The notes below the pieces were generated by a model, which searched no databases, had not been told where the DNA came from, and saw only the letters and a program-made list of their open reading frames with translations. Positions 10,392-20,290 of a stretch of DNA of 35,385 nt are shown piece by piece; within the stretch, counting starts at the first letter, position 1, and every line of letters starts with the position of its first letter. The stretch is from Cylindrodendrum hubeiense. Taxonomy: Eukaryota; Ascomycota; Sordariomycetes; Hypocreales; Nectriaceae. Where the stretch lies: positions 1 to 35,385 of the forward strand of contig JAANBB010000415.1 of assembly GCA_014621425.1 (NCBI GenBank), given 5' to 3'. Made by a program: the position numbers and the translations under genes.

Positions 10392-10418
10392 GCCACTCTG
10401 CCTCCCCCCACCTTACGG

Positions 10419-11657
10419 ATGAGTCGCCGTCTGGTCGCAACTGCCCCCGCCTTCATCACCACCCTCACTCGCAACCTCCTCCGTCCGCGTCCCTTTCTCT
10501 CCTCCTCCAACCCACTCATCGCCGCTCTCTACCCCTCAATCCCAGCCTCAATCGCCTCCTCCATCCGCAACATGTCCTCCTCCGCCGCCGCCAAGCGCCT
10601 CACCGGCAAGACCATCGTCGTCACCGGCGCCTCCTCCGGCATCGGCCGCTCCACGGCCCTCGAGTTTGCCCGCACCGCGCCCCAGAATGGCCTGCGCCTC
10701 ATCCTCACTGCCCGTCGCATTGATACCCTCAAGGAGGTTGCCGCCGACATCGCCAAGGAGGTGGGCGATGGCGTCAAGGTCCTGCCCTTCAAGCTCGACG
10801 TGAGCAGCTCCGCTGAGATCAAGGCCTTCGTGGGCAACCTGCCCGAGGAGTGGAGGAACATTGACGTTCTCGTGAACAATGCGTATGTTTTCCCACCATT
10901 TGAACACCCGGAGATACATACATCTCGAGACGAAAAAATGAGTCAAGTCACTTACACTACAACAGCGGCCTCGTCAAAGGCGTGGCTCGAGCCCCTGAAA
11001 TCGACGAGGATGACATCAATGTCATGTTCCAGACCAACGTCACTGGCCTTGTAAACATGACCCAGGTCGTCCTTCCCATCTTCCTCGCCCGTCCCGACGG
11101 CGGCCACGGCGACATCATCAACGTCGGCTCCATTGCCGGCCGCGAGCCCTACGCCGGAGGCTCCATCTACTGCGCCACCAAGGCCGCCGTTCGCAGCTTC
11201 TCCGAGTCTCTGCGCAAGGAGCTCATCGCTACCCGCGTCCGTGTCATTGAGATTGACCCCGGCCAAGTTGAGACTGTAACTAAGACCACTTCTCCTGTTC
11301 CTATCTTCTCTTGCTGACTCTCGTATCTAGGAGTTCTCTGTTATCCGCTTCTACGGCGACAAGTCCAAGGCCGATGCCGTCTACGCGTATGTTTCCCTCC
11401 TATCAAATCATGGTCAGCCCAGGCACCACAGCTTACTCACAACCTACACAGCGGAGTCGAGCCCCTCACTCCCGACGACATTGCCGAGGTCATCGTCTTC
11501 AATGCCACCCGTCGAGAAAACGTTGTTGTCGCTGACACCCTTATCTACCCCAACCACCAGGTAAGATTAAATCGCTATCATGACTCACACCAAGACCCTG
11601 CGACTAATACATCTTCCTTTGTAGGCTGGTGCTGGCATCATGCACCGAAAGAGTTAG
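10419..11657 (+). CDS. Short-chain dehydrogenase/reductase, YMR226C-like, with possible mitochondrial presequence
   Basis: This is an NADP-dependent SDR of the group that oxidises serine and 3-hydroxy acids (yeast YMR226C). Five exons are read: 10419-10882, 10966-11275, 11331-11386, 11452-11560 and 11625-11657, giving 323 aa. The cofactor motif TGASSGIG lies at 69-76, NNAG at about 152-155, the catalytic Ser at 210, and Tyr223-x3-Lys227 in YCATK. The PGQVETEF segment is typical of the group. The first 51 residues have no Asp or Glu and are rich in Arg, Ser, Thr and Leu, as in a mitochondrial presequence. Met52 (10572) would start a 272-aa form matching the usual cytosolic length. The upstream ATG has C at -3 and the downstream one A at -3, so both may be used. 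Confidence 0.93.
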
Positions 11658-12497
11658 TAAATACAAATTATACAATAGACAGGAAAGACAATCGTGTACA
11701 CCAAAAATAGAATCAGGGGAAATGCCAAGACAAACCGACGAAACCGTGACCAATACTCACTTCACGTGCTAGCCGTGATCTGGGCATCTGCAATATCACA
11801 CATCCCAAATGAGACTCAGGCACGGGATAACGAGGCACAGGATTAACTTCCATTGGGGAATGATTGCATTATCTCAAGACTACCCTCTAACTCAACAACG
11901 CCGGCAGTCAAGCACTCGACCTAACCACCCGTCTACGACCTTGCTTCATGCTTGGCAATCGACAAAGGAATGTTCGAAAAAATCTCTTGCCCCCAACCCA
12001 CGCGCCCAAAAGAGGACATAGACCAAGTGGTCTGAATTGGGGGCCTTCTAAGAACGAATATTTGATATACCAACGTTCCGTTAAGAACCCATTCTGGGAT
12101 GAATCGGGCCCTTGCCGTCAACAAGTGACAGCACCGCTGGGGAGTAGAATAATGTGACCAATGAAGGCCTGCCAGAAGTTGCAAACAGCAACTCTGATTG
12201 GGAAAAAGTGAAAAGGAAAGGGAACATGTCAGACTTCACAGACCAGGACGAGACTGCAAAGACCAGGACTAACAATCGTAATTCGTCACCTACTTTGCCA
12301 CATGGGGTTGTAACCCCCAAGGAATGAATGGCCTGGGCCTTGCCCCTTGAACCAACCTTTCCTCCACCAAACGCCTCGCTAAAAGAACCAAAAAAGGACG
12401 GCCATGTAAATCGTCATCGAAAAAGGTAGCACGTACATGGGCACAGAGTACAGTACAGCAGGGTAGAGGAGCGTAGTAAAACAAGCATCCTCATACT
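11658..12497. other. Convergent intergenic region (dehydrogenase and PRPP synthetase 3' ends)
   Basis: These 840 bases lie between two facing stop codons and should hold both 3' UTRs. AT-rich stretches at 11656-11715 fit poly(A) site context. I find no supported gene or structured RNA. Confidence 0.5.
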
Positions 12498-14190
12498 CTA
12501 GTCGTAGTGCTGGAACAGTGGGGAGATTGACTCGCCATAGTGGTTCCGTCGGATGGCCTCCGCTAGCAGGAATGACATGTCGAGAATGACGAGCTTGGGG
12601 ATGTTGCGTGCCCTTTCCTTGTCGATAGGGAAGCTGTTTGTGACGACAATGGTGTTGATGCACTCGCATGCTTGGAGCTGCTCAAGGCAGTCTCCGCCAA
12701 AGACACCATGGGTAGCCATGCAATAGACCTTTTTGGCACCACCCCTCTTGACCACGGTCTCGGCGGCGGCGATCCAGGACCCAGCCTTGTCAATCATATC
12801 GTCGACAATGAAGACGGTTCGGTTTTTGACATCTCCCACCAGAGTGATCATGTGCTCGGCCTTGGGGTCCTCAAAAGCATTGTCCTCTTCATCAGAGCTG
12901 TCAGCAGCATCGCCCGATCCTCCCAGAGACTGAGGCTCTGGGGCGAAGAAGGATGATGCGTGCGACATGACCATGGGGTCATCGTCGGTCACACTAGCGT
13001 CGGCAGGAGACTGCGTGGGCGAAGGGAAGTCATCCTCGACGATACGTCCTTGAACGAGGCGACCATGAGTCACCTCCTGGACCTTGTGGTCGTCGTAATC
13101 GGCCTCGCCATCGATTGAAGGGTCTGGTGACTTGGCCGGAGGGGTAACGTTGGGGTCCTCCTCAACAGACTCGGTAAGACTCAGGTTGGACATGCGAGCT
13201 GAGGGTCCTCCGTTTACGCGCCTGGGCGAGCCCTGAGAATCTGTCACGATCCGGGAGGGTCTTGTCGGCGCAGTCGTAGTGTTGATAGTCTCCACCTCGA
13301 CAGGGGCCCTTCGAGAGATAGGGCGGTTGACATCCAAAACTGGGTGACGCTCGTTGCCATCGAAGTGACTCATAATCATGCTAGCCGTCATGTTACCGCC
13401 ACGCTTCCGGTCTGTGGTGACGATGCCAAAGTTGAGCTTGAGGGCGTCAGCAAGCGAGGTGACTCGCTTGGTTCCACCGGCGTTCTTGGAGACAACAACA
13501 GCCTCCCTCCAGTTGGAGACGTTGTGGCGAATCCACTTGGCGAGGATGGGCTCGGCGTGGAGGTTATCGACAGGGCACTTGAAGAAGCCCTGCATCTGGG
13601 AAGCGTGGAGGTCGACGGTAATGACGTGCTTAACGCCAGCGACGCCCATGAGGTTGGCCAACATGCGGGCCGTGATAGCACCGCGATGCGACTTCTTCTT
13701 GGACTGGCGACTGTAGGGGAAGTAAGGGAGGACAGCTGTGGGACAAGGGTAAGCCGATCATGTCGCGGTTAGAAGGCGGGCGAGGAGAGCCACGAACCAG
13801 TGACCTTGTTGGCAGAGCCGCCCTTGCAGGCCGAGATCATGATAAGGAGCTCCATGATGGAGTCGTTGATCCGGGGACTCCCGGACTGGACGACGAAGAC
13901 ATCCTTTTCTCGCACGCTGGTCAGGATCCTGACGCTTGTCTCGCCCTTGGGAGGTGGTTAGTCTGTCTCTGGGTTTGGTACACGAGGCTCAATCAAGGCT
14001 TGCGACGGGAAGCGCGAGAAGTGAGAAACGCAGGAGAGGCAGCAAAGCAAAGCCGAGGTGGCAGCGGCAGGAAGCTCACATTGGAGAATTGGGTCAGCTC
14101 CGCGTTAGCAGGAGTCATGCCCAGGTTCTCACATATTTGACCGGTGAGAGCTGGGCACGAATTGCCGGCGAAGATCAGCGTGTTGCGCAT
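12498..14190 (-). CDS. PRS5: Ribose-phosphate pyrophosphokinase with long insertion (Prs5-like)
   Basis: This enzyme makes PRPP from ribose 5-phosphate and ATP for purine, pyrimidine, His and Trp synthesis. Three exons are read: 14190-14080, 13945-13798 and 13735-12498, giving 498 aa, close to yeast Prs5 (about 496 aa). The introns are 134 and 62 bases; the second uses an unusual GTTCGT donor, chosen because it restores [13 protein letters not shown]. The N-terminal LIFAGNS, the [12 protein letters not shown] loop, [11 protein letters not shown] and the PRPP-binding [10 protein letters not shown] (about residue 395) are conserved. Residues about 222-378 are an acidic, Ser/Pro-rich insertion absent from ordinary PRPP synthetases. 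Yeast Prs1 and Prs5 also carry non-homologous insertions, linked to cell-wall integrity signalling. Prs5 is favoured over Prs1 on length, but that assignment is less certain than the family. Confidence 0.92.
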
Positions 14191-14956
14191 CTTGACCGAC
14201 CCATGAATCGAGAGCTGGAGGGAAGAGAAGGAAGCGAGAAGGGAAGTGGAAGAGGAAGAGTTTGGGAGAAAAGGCAGCAAGTCCTCAGGTGCGGAAGCTA
14301 TTTTTTTTTTCTTACGGCTTCGGCAGGGGGCGGGTACATGGGACGGTGCAAGCCACGCGTAGCAGACACTGTGCACACGGGGACGCTTTGCTTTTTCTTA
14401 GCGGCCGCATTGGGCAGGTCGGAGTATGCGAGAGAGGGATCCGCGCTGACGTGCACTGTGGCTGGGTTGCACGGGGGCTTATCGAACCCGCCTGTCCAGT
14501 CATCTGCCGGGCGGTACACAGTGTGAGCAGCGACGGCATCAGTCCAGAGTGTGTCACGGAGGGGTTGTCCCGCAAGCGGGGCAAGTCGGAAACTGCGTCA
14601 AGCCTCTCTCGCTTTCGTTGATGTGAGAACGGAACCGTTGATTGATGGGCGAGCCTTACTTTGCTTCAGAATGTACCTGCAATGACGTGGTATTCAACCA
14701 GCCGGGGCCGAAGTTAAAGGGCATGTGAAGGCGACCTGGAGAGTCACCAAAACACCACACGTCTGTCTGCGTTACTCATCCTAGCTAGACCAGTTGAGAA
14801 GAAAATACTGGGAAATTGTTCTACATCTGCCATGGCCAACCCCACACAACCCTCCATTGATCAATCACAAGGCGGTAGCTTCATACACATTTCGTGCGCC
14901 GAAATGTTGTATATCCAACACTTCAACTCGACTTGAATCAGCTGAATCAAGAGACC
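14191..14956. promoter_or_regulatory. Shared divergent upstream region of PRS5-like and Asteroid genes
   Basis: The two start codons face away from each other across 766 bases. The region contains a T10 run (14301-14310) and a perfect ACGCGT box at 14355-14360. I see no further gene in it. Confidence 0.6.
14355..14360. promoter_or_regulatory. ACGCGT (MCB-type) box
   Basis: This is the hexamer bound by MBF-type G1/S regulators in yeasts. It lies 165 bases upstream of the PRPP synthetase start in the shared region. Use as a regulatory site is inferred from sequence alone. Confidence 0.4.
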
Positions 14957-16729
14957 ATGGGGATCCCCCACCTCATCTCTACCCTGGAGCCTTTCGCCGT
15001 CCATGGCCTCCTTGAAAACGAGTCGGTCGTCATTGACGGCCCGGCCCTCGCCTACCACATCCTGTACATCTGCAACAGAAATGGCGTCGTTCTCCCGTCC
15101 TACCAGCTCCTTGGCGACACCGCTGTTGCGTGGCTCGACGAGCTCACCAGCCGCGGTGTAAGTGTGTGAGTGCCATGTTCATGCGGTGACGGTCTCACCA
15201 GCTAAGCATGCCATAGGGAAGCAATCTACTTCGATGGCCACCTCCCACTCGCCAAGCGTCCTGTTCGCATGCAAAGGATGACCAAGTCCTTCCACCAGTT
15301 GAAACTTGCCCACTCCGCAGACCCAAAGGGGCGCTCCCGGAATTATCTCTCCTCCCCTACAGATACATACGAAACCTCTGCCCTCTTCTCATCAAAACCG
15401 CCCCCGGGAAGGCCTTTCCTGGCGCCTAGTTTTCATGTCCCTGCAGTAATCGACGCTCTGAGGCTCTCTACTCAGTATCGTTCGCAGGTTCGTCTGGTGC
15501 CGGGCGAGGCCGATGGCTACTGCGCACAACATCTGTTGGAGTCGGGTGGCACCGTCCTCACATCGGATTCCGACTTACTAGCCCACGATCTGGGACGTGG
15601 CTGTGTGGTCTTCCTCCGAGACATCTACCTCGATGGCGACTCGAAGCTTACTTGTGCCAGTTTCTCTCCAAGGCACATTTGTGAGAGGCTTGGACTCCCT
15701 TCGGACCAAATCTGTCGGTTGGCCTATGAACGGAAATGCGACACTCATCTCTCACTTGCTCAGATCTTGCAGCAATGCTCCAAGCCAATTGGACATGATG
15801 CTGTCTATGATGAGTTCCGCCAGGAGTATTTACATCACGAAACCGCATCCTTGCCCATTTCTCCCTCAAAGTCAACCCTCCAAATCAACTCTTTGGATCC
15901 CAGGATATCAGAGCTGGTTCTACAATTTGCCAACCCCTCCGACATAGATGGCCCGCAAGAACCCAAAATTTTCCTCCCCATACTGATCGAAGACCCAACC
16001 CGCGGAAGTGCTTGGGAACAGAGCACATCAATTCGACAACTGGCCTACACCGTACTCGGATGGATTGTCACTGGCCAATCCTCATCAGTGCAAGAGTACC
16101 GACGAGTGAACAACATTGTGCAAAAGGGGCGACAGGTGCCTCTCATGTCCACAGCTCCCGCCCGAGATTTTGCCAAAGATATCGTTGGCTTAATGGCTGG
16201 GATAATGAAAGAAACCCGGGCTGATTCTGAATTGGCGTGGCATATCCTGTGTCTTTCGCTTGATATTCGCCACTGTTACGAGGAAGGCAAGCAATCCCAC
16301 ATCCTTCAAACCCTCCAGAAGGCTTCACAAGTCAACTCCAGCAAAGTCTCCTGGGATACCATCCATTTCGTTGCTCAATTACAGGCGACTTACTATTCCC
16401 TCCGCATACTATACCAGGTTCTATCACTGGTACCGGCAAAAGAGGCGCTGCCAGAGCTTCACCGGATGCTAGCTTCCCTGCCACCACTATCCGCTTTCCC
16501 GGACATTGACAGTGCCATCAAGTTCCTGCTTAAGACGAGCGAGCTACAGACCTTGAAGCTGCTCGCAAAGTTTGTACCCTTGTCCAAGTCCGACTCGCAG
16601 GAGTCGAAGCAAACGGTGCCTAAGAAACGCAAAGTGTCCAAAGATGGCGTGCCTAGGGTGAAGCCCTCGGTTGATGCGAGAGCATCGGCGGCTCGGAATC
16701 CCTTTGATATATTATCACAGGATGAATAA
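14957..16729 (+). CDS. Asteroid-family XPG-like nuclease-domain protein
   Basis: This is a FEN1/XPG-like protein of the Asteroid (ASTE1) group. Two exons, 14957-15165 and 15217-16729, flank a 51-base intron and give 573 aa. The start MGIPHLISTL fits the buried N-terminus of the XPG fold, followed by VIDGPALAYHI, which supplies the first acidic residue. The XPG-I region reads VPGEADGYCAQHLL (about 163-176), then LTSDSDLLAHDLG (about 184-196), so several metal-binding acidic residues are kept. The donor GTGTGAG was chosen over an earlier GTAAGT because only it restores VEAIYFDGHLP. The C-terminal tail is basic and contains PKKRKV (about 537-542), which suggests nuclear location. A structure-specific nuclease role is likely for the fold, but its substrate is unknown. 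Confidence 0.88.
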
Positions 16730-17047
16730 CTTGACAAGATCTACGCGCCATTGATACAGCCTGTAACTAGAAGACCGAAATGCAGACCCGATGGTTGATC
16801 ATCACATCGATAATGTCACTTTGCTCTCTCATGCAATTCGCCGTCAAGTGAGGTCAAAACACAAACTCTTCGAGAGCGTAAAACAAGACGCAAACCAAAT
16901 TTGCATCCGATAATACATAATCTGACAGTAAAACATTCCAACCTGCCTCATCCTTTCCATCCTTATGCCGTACATGCCTAACCGTGACCGGATAACCCCT
17001 GTGCGCCACCCCAACCCGAACAATCATCAGCGTGACATTGGTAGAAC
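16730..17047. other. Convergent intergenic region (Asteroid and Cid1-like 3' ends)
   Basis: 318 bases separate two facing stop codons and hold the 3' UTRs. I see nothing else of note. Confidence 0.5.
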
Positions 17048-20000
17048 CTAAACCGTCCCAACTCCGTGAATTGTGTCCAACAGTTGTAAAAAGGGGTTGT
17101 GCTTTTCCTCAACATCATTCACATCTCGAAGCAAATCCTCCGACGGGCTCCCATTCCCCGCAGCCTTGATGATCCTCCACGCCCGGCGGAATTCATCTCG
17201 TACCGATACAATACCATTGTGAGTGACAGTTCGCGCAACATTGTGATCCAACTCAAATGGGTCTTCGATCGCAAAGAGGTACCGGTGTCGAACTTCCTTA
17301 ACCTCGCCGTTCTTATTTGCTGAAGCCACCGGCTTGGCTTGGGTTCCAGTCTCAGTGCTACCGGGGGTGGTGAGACTCTGAGGAGGTGCAATTGCCTGCT
17401 CTGGCGAAGCATTGGCACCCGCACCCTGGGGTTCTAGAACCGTCTTGGCACCGGTCCATCCCTTCTCTTGCTTGGATAAGAGTCCACCTAGGGTTCGCAG
17501 GCTGAGCACGTCTCTGCCCCAGTCAAATCCCTTTGCCGAGGACGAGCTCATCATTCCGGGGTGGGCAAAGTACTCAAAGAAGCCACGAAGGAGATGTCCA
17601 ATAGTCTCTGTGTTATGATTGAGTTGATTGGAACGAGCGAGCTGCAAGATCTCCTCCTCTTTCCGCCAGAACTCGACGTTATGACCTCGACACATGATAG
17701 TGCCTTCCATCTCAGCTGGAGATAGGTTGGGAGGACGCTGAGGAGCTAGTTGCTGAAGATTGGGGCACACAAATGGTTGAGCGACATTGACAAGATAATG
17801 CAGAACCATCAAGACGTAGCCGTAGCTACTCAAGGTTCCGCGGTATCCCGAGTTGATCCCACGAACCTTTGCCCAATGCTTCACGAATAATACCATTGGT
17901 CGAACCCGTGGGTCGGTGTGCGAGTAGCATCGCAGAAGCAGGGTGTTTTGGAGAGCGAGATGGGCTGAGAAGTTGATGTCGCATTGCACGCCAGCGCCTG
18001 TTTTTGGGAATTCTAGGCGGTCTCGATATCGGTCTCGCGGCTGGTTAGGGGCCATTTTGTGAGGGTCCGGGATCAAGCGGATTCTGTCAGCGAGCGCTGC
18101 CGTTTCAGAGTTGAGCGGGATTATAAACTCGGGATCGAGATTTAGGCCAGGCACTCTTGCAAGGGGTGACCTTAGCAGCTTGATGTACTCCTTGACGTCT
18201 TCGATGTGGGGTGCTTCGTATAGTTCTTTCTCAAGAGCTCTCTCAAGCTCCCATGCCAAATGAAGGACGGCATGCTTTTGTGCGACGACCTTGCCTGGTA
18301 TCGAAGCACCCCAGGAGTCGACGTACTCCTGCACGCCTCGCCGAATATCCTCCTGATGAATTCCAGCAACATAGCGTGCCGTGACTGTTTCCTGACTTTT
18401 TGAACCCCGGTCACCGCCGATAGGATTCCCATCTTCACCGATTCCAGTGGCGCTTCCGAGGGATTGTATGCCATCATCGTGGTCAAGCTCGATATATCCA
18501 GTGATTCCAATGGTGCGTAGGAAGTATTGGGTTGGGGTCTCGTGCTGTCCTTGTTCCAAAGTTAAGAACTGAATTGATGGCATTCTCTTCAGCTTATCCA
18601 GAGCCAGCTGAAGCTGTTTAGTGTAGACAACAGGGTCATCAACAAAGACCGTGCTCATCTGCGCCGCCTCCCATGCGTTGATGGCTTGTTCAGTGACATG
18701 GCGGGAAGTTGGGTGATTCTCCTGAATTCCTCCCTTCTTTCGGAGCTGGATAATCTCCTCACCCTCGATCTGCGTGAAGACTCCTAGGAGAGATCGGTTG
18801 TTGGGCGCGTAGCCGAATGAAAGAGAAGGATAGGAGGATAATCGCTTTTGAAGCTGTGGGTCAGCAAGCCCAGAGAAAAAAGCCTGACAAACCCGATTCA
18901 GAATGTCCCAATCTTGATCGGTGAAGTCGCGATGGTTTGAAATGGTGACATCACGTCCGCCAGCCCTCCGAAGAATTCGTTTAGCCAGGCCATAATAGGA
19001 TGAGAGAGAGCTCTTAGGCCCTTGCTTGAGTTGAAAGCTCTGTGCCTCCCCAGCAGCTTGTCCGGGCACTGTGAACTCGGTGGCGGACGGTGAACCATCC
19101 CCAGCGGATGTCACATGGGCATGATCATCATGATCATGAGACACGGCGATATCATGCTCGTCGTCTTCGTGAGCGTCATGAGGTTCGTTATCAAGTCCAT
19201 TTTCCCATTTAAATCGTTCGTCAAGAAGGTCCTGGCGAAGCTTTTCTGGAGGGCTTCCACACAGCTTGATAATTGGGATCCTGGTTCGGGTTAGAAGTCT
19301 TGCACCAAGTCCAGCATCCAGAAAGGCCTTTTCAAGCAGGCGCGGGATCTGAGAGCCGGCGGCATCGGGTGGAGGTGCTGATATGGGAGAGAGTAGACCG
19401 AGGTCCATATCGGATGCCTTGGTGGCAAAGCCGGATGATAGACTGCCGAAGCATTTGAGCTCTATAGAAAGGGGAGGAAACTCAAATGACGGATCTTGTT
19501 CTTTTTCAAATCGGGCAATGGTTTCACGGCTGATGGCTTCGATACGGTAACGAAAGGTTTCCTTTTCAGCAATCTCTGACAGTTCAATCTCGGAGCTGGA
19601 GACGACGCGGAAACAAAGGCTGTCGAGGAGAGAGGCCTGGGTGGCGACATCTTCCGGCCTGAAATGTGGTGGACGTCTGGGGTTGTAGAGCTGTCCAGAG
19701 CCACCCCGCCGGTTCTCTGGTTGATGTCCTTGACCATGGTGCCGAGGGTATCCATGAGCAGGAGAACCGTGATGCTGTGGAGAGCCATTCCATGGGCTTT
19801 GGGAATAGGGAGGGTTGGTGTGCCCTTCCTGGGGTAGCGAGCGAGGGTGCGAGTTTGTATGCGTGTGCCGCTGGTAAGACTGAGACGGCCGCGAATGATG
19901 CGAAGTGGGACTGTAGTGTTGACGAGGTTGGGGGGGCTGCTGAGGGCGAGGGTCAATGGGAATAGAGAATTGGGAGTTCATCTGACGTCTCTGAGCCTGG

Positions 20001-20290
20001 TTAGGCCGTTTGCGCCCTTGCTTGGACGTCTGTGAAGCGCCCTTGGCAGAATCTTCCTGGCTGATGCCATTGTTGGACGGGCCATTCCAAGGTTGAACAG
20101 GCTGGCCAACGTTCGCAAGAGTAGCTGCGGTTGACCGCCAAGAGCCCCTAGGGGTTTGAGAAGATCCGAGAGAGGGGACTTCTTGGCCACCTGAGTTGTT
20201 TGACAGGATGAGGTTGCGAAGGTGGCCCTCAAGACCTGATGGCGAGCTGCCAGACGCAGCAGCCGAGTCGCTCTGGAGGTTGGACGACAT
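17048..20290 (-). CDS. Cid1-family nucleotidyltransferase (PAP/25A-associated) with large catalytic-domain insertion
   Basis: This is a non-canonical poly(A)/poly(U) polymerase-type protein of 1080 aa in one exon; the first ATG is at 20290. Residues 1-200 are disordered and rich in Ser, Pro, Gln, His and Asn. The nucleotidyltransferase signature starts at about 280 (CFGSLSSGFATKASDMDLGLL), giving the first two metal-binding acidic residues in DMD. The third is expected in GVQCDINFS at about 770. Between them, about residues 345-755 are an insertion with a His/Asp-rich stretch and a helical part. The later half matches PAP-associated domains: FVKHWAKVRGIN, SSYGYVLMVLHYL, and near the C-terminus IEDPFELDHNVARTV. 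It probably adds nucleotides to RNA 3' ends; whether U or A cannot be read here. A tract ending in ttgcag at about 20304-20299 looks like a 3' splice site, so a 5' UTR intron or an extra upstream exon is possible. Confidence 0.87.
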   Translation of the reverse strand: MSSNLQSDSAAASGSSPSGLEGHLRNLILSNNSGGQEVPSLGSSQTPRGSWRSTAATLANVGQPVQPWNGPSNNGISQEDSAKGASQTSKQGRKRPNQAQRRQMNSQFSIPIDPRPQQPPQPRQHYSPTSHHSRPSQSYQRHTHTNSHPRSLPQEGHTNPPYSQSPWNGSPQHHGSPAHGYPRHHGQGHQPENRRGGSGQLYNPRRPPHFRPEDVATQASLLDSLCFRVVSSSEIELSEIAEKETFRYRIEAISRETIARFEKEQDPSFEFPPLSIELKCFGSLSSGFATKASDMDLGLLSPISAPPPDAAGSQIPRLLEKAFLDAGLGARLLTRTRIPIIKLCGSPPEKLRQDLLDERFKWENGLDNEPHDAHEDDEHDIAVSHDHDDHAHVTSAGDGSPSATEFTVPGQAAGEAQSFQLKQGPKSSLSSYYGLAKRILRRAGGRDVTISNHRDFTDQDWDILNRVCQAFFSGLADPQLQKRLSSYPSLSFGYAPNNRSLLGVFTQIEGEEIIQLRKKGGIQENHPTSRHVTEQAINAWEAAQMSTVFVDDPVVYTKQLQLALDKLKRMPSIQFLTLEQGQHETPTQYFLRTIGITGYIELDHDDGIQSLGSATGIGEDGNPIGGDRGSKSQETVTARYVAGIHQEDIRRGVQEYVDSWGASIPGKVVAQKHAVLHLAWELERALEKELYEAPHIEDVKEYIKLLRSPLARVPGLNLDPEFIIPLNSETAALADRIRLIPDPHKMAPNQPRDRYRDRLEFPKTGAGVQCDINFSAHLALQNTLLLRCYSHTDPRVRPMVLFVKHWAKVRGINSGYRGTLSSYGYVLMVLHYLVNVAQPFVCPNLQQLAPQRPPNLSPAEMEGTIMCRGHNVEFWRKEEEILQLARSNQLNHNTETIGHLLRGFFEYFAHPGMMSSSSAKGFDWGRDVLSLRTLGGLLSKQEKGWTGAKTVLEPQGAGANASPEQAIAPPQSLTTPGSTETGTQAKPVASANKNGEVKEVRHRYLFAIEDPFELDHNVARTVTHNGIVSVRDEFRRAWRIIKAAGNGSPSEDLLRDVNDVEEKHNPFLQLLDTIHGVGTV

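Larger units (their letters stand above)
9910..10418. other. Intergenic: 3' UTR and dehydrogenase promoter
   Basis: An AATAAA poly(A)-type signal at 9952-9957 follows the secreted-protein stop codon. A 7-base tandem (gtcactc, about three copies, 10371-10391) lies just upstream of the dehydrogenase start. I see no other gene in this stretch. Confidence 0.55.

Noticed and set aside
15160..15168. GTAAGT just upstream as donor for the Asteroid-like intron
   Set aside because: Its use with the acceptor at 15215-15216 breaks the frame; the donor at 15166 restores VEAIYFDGHLP.
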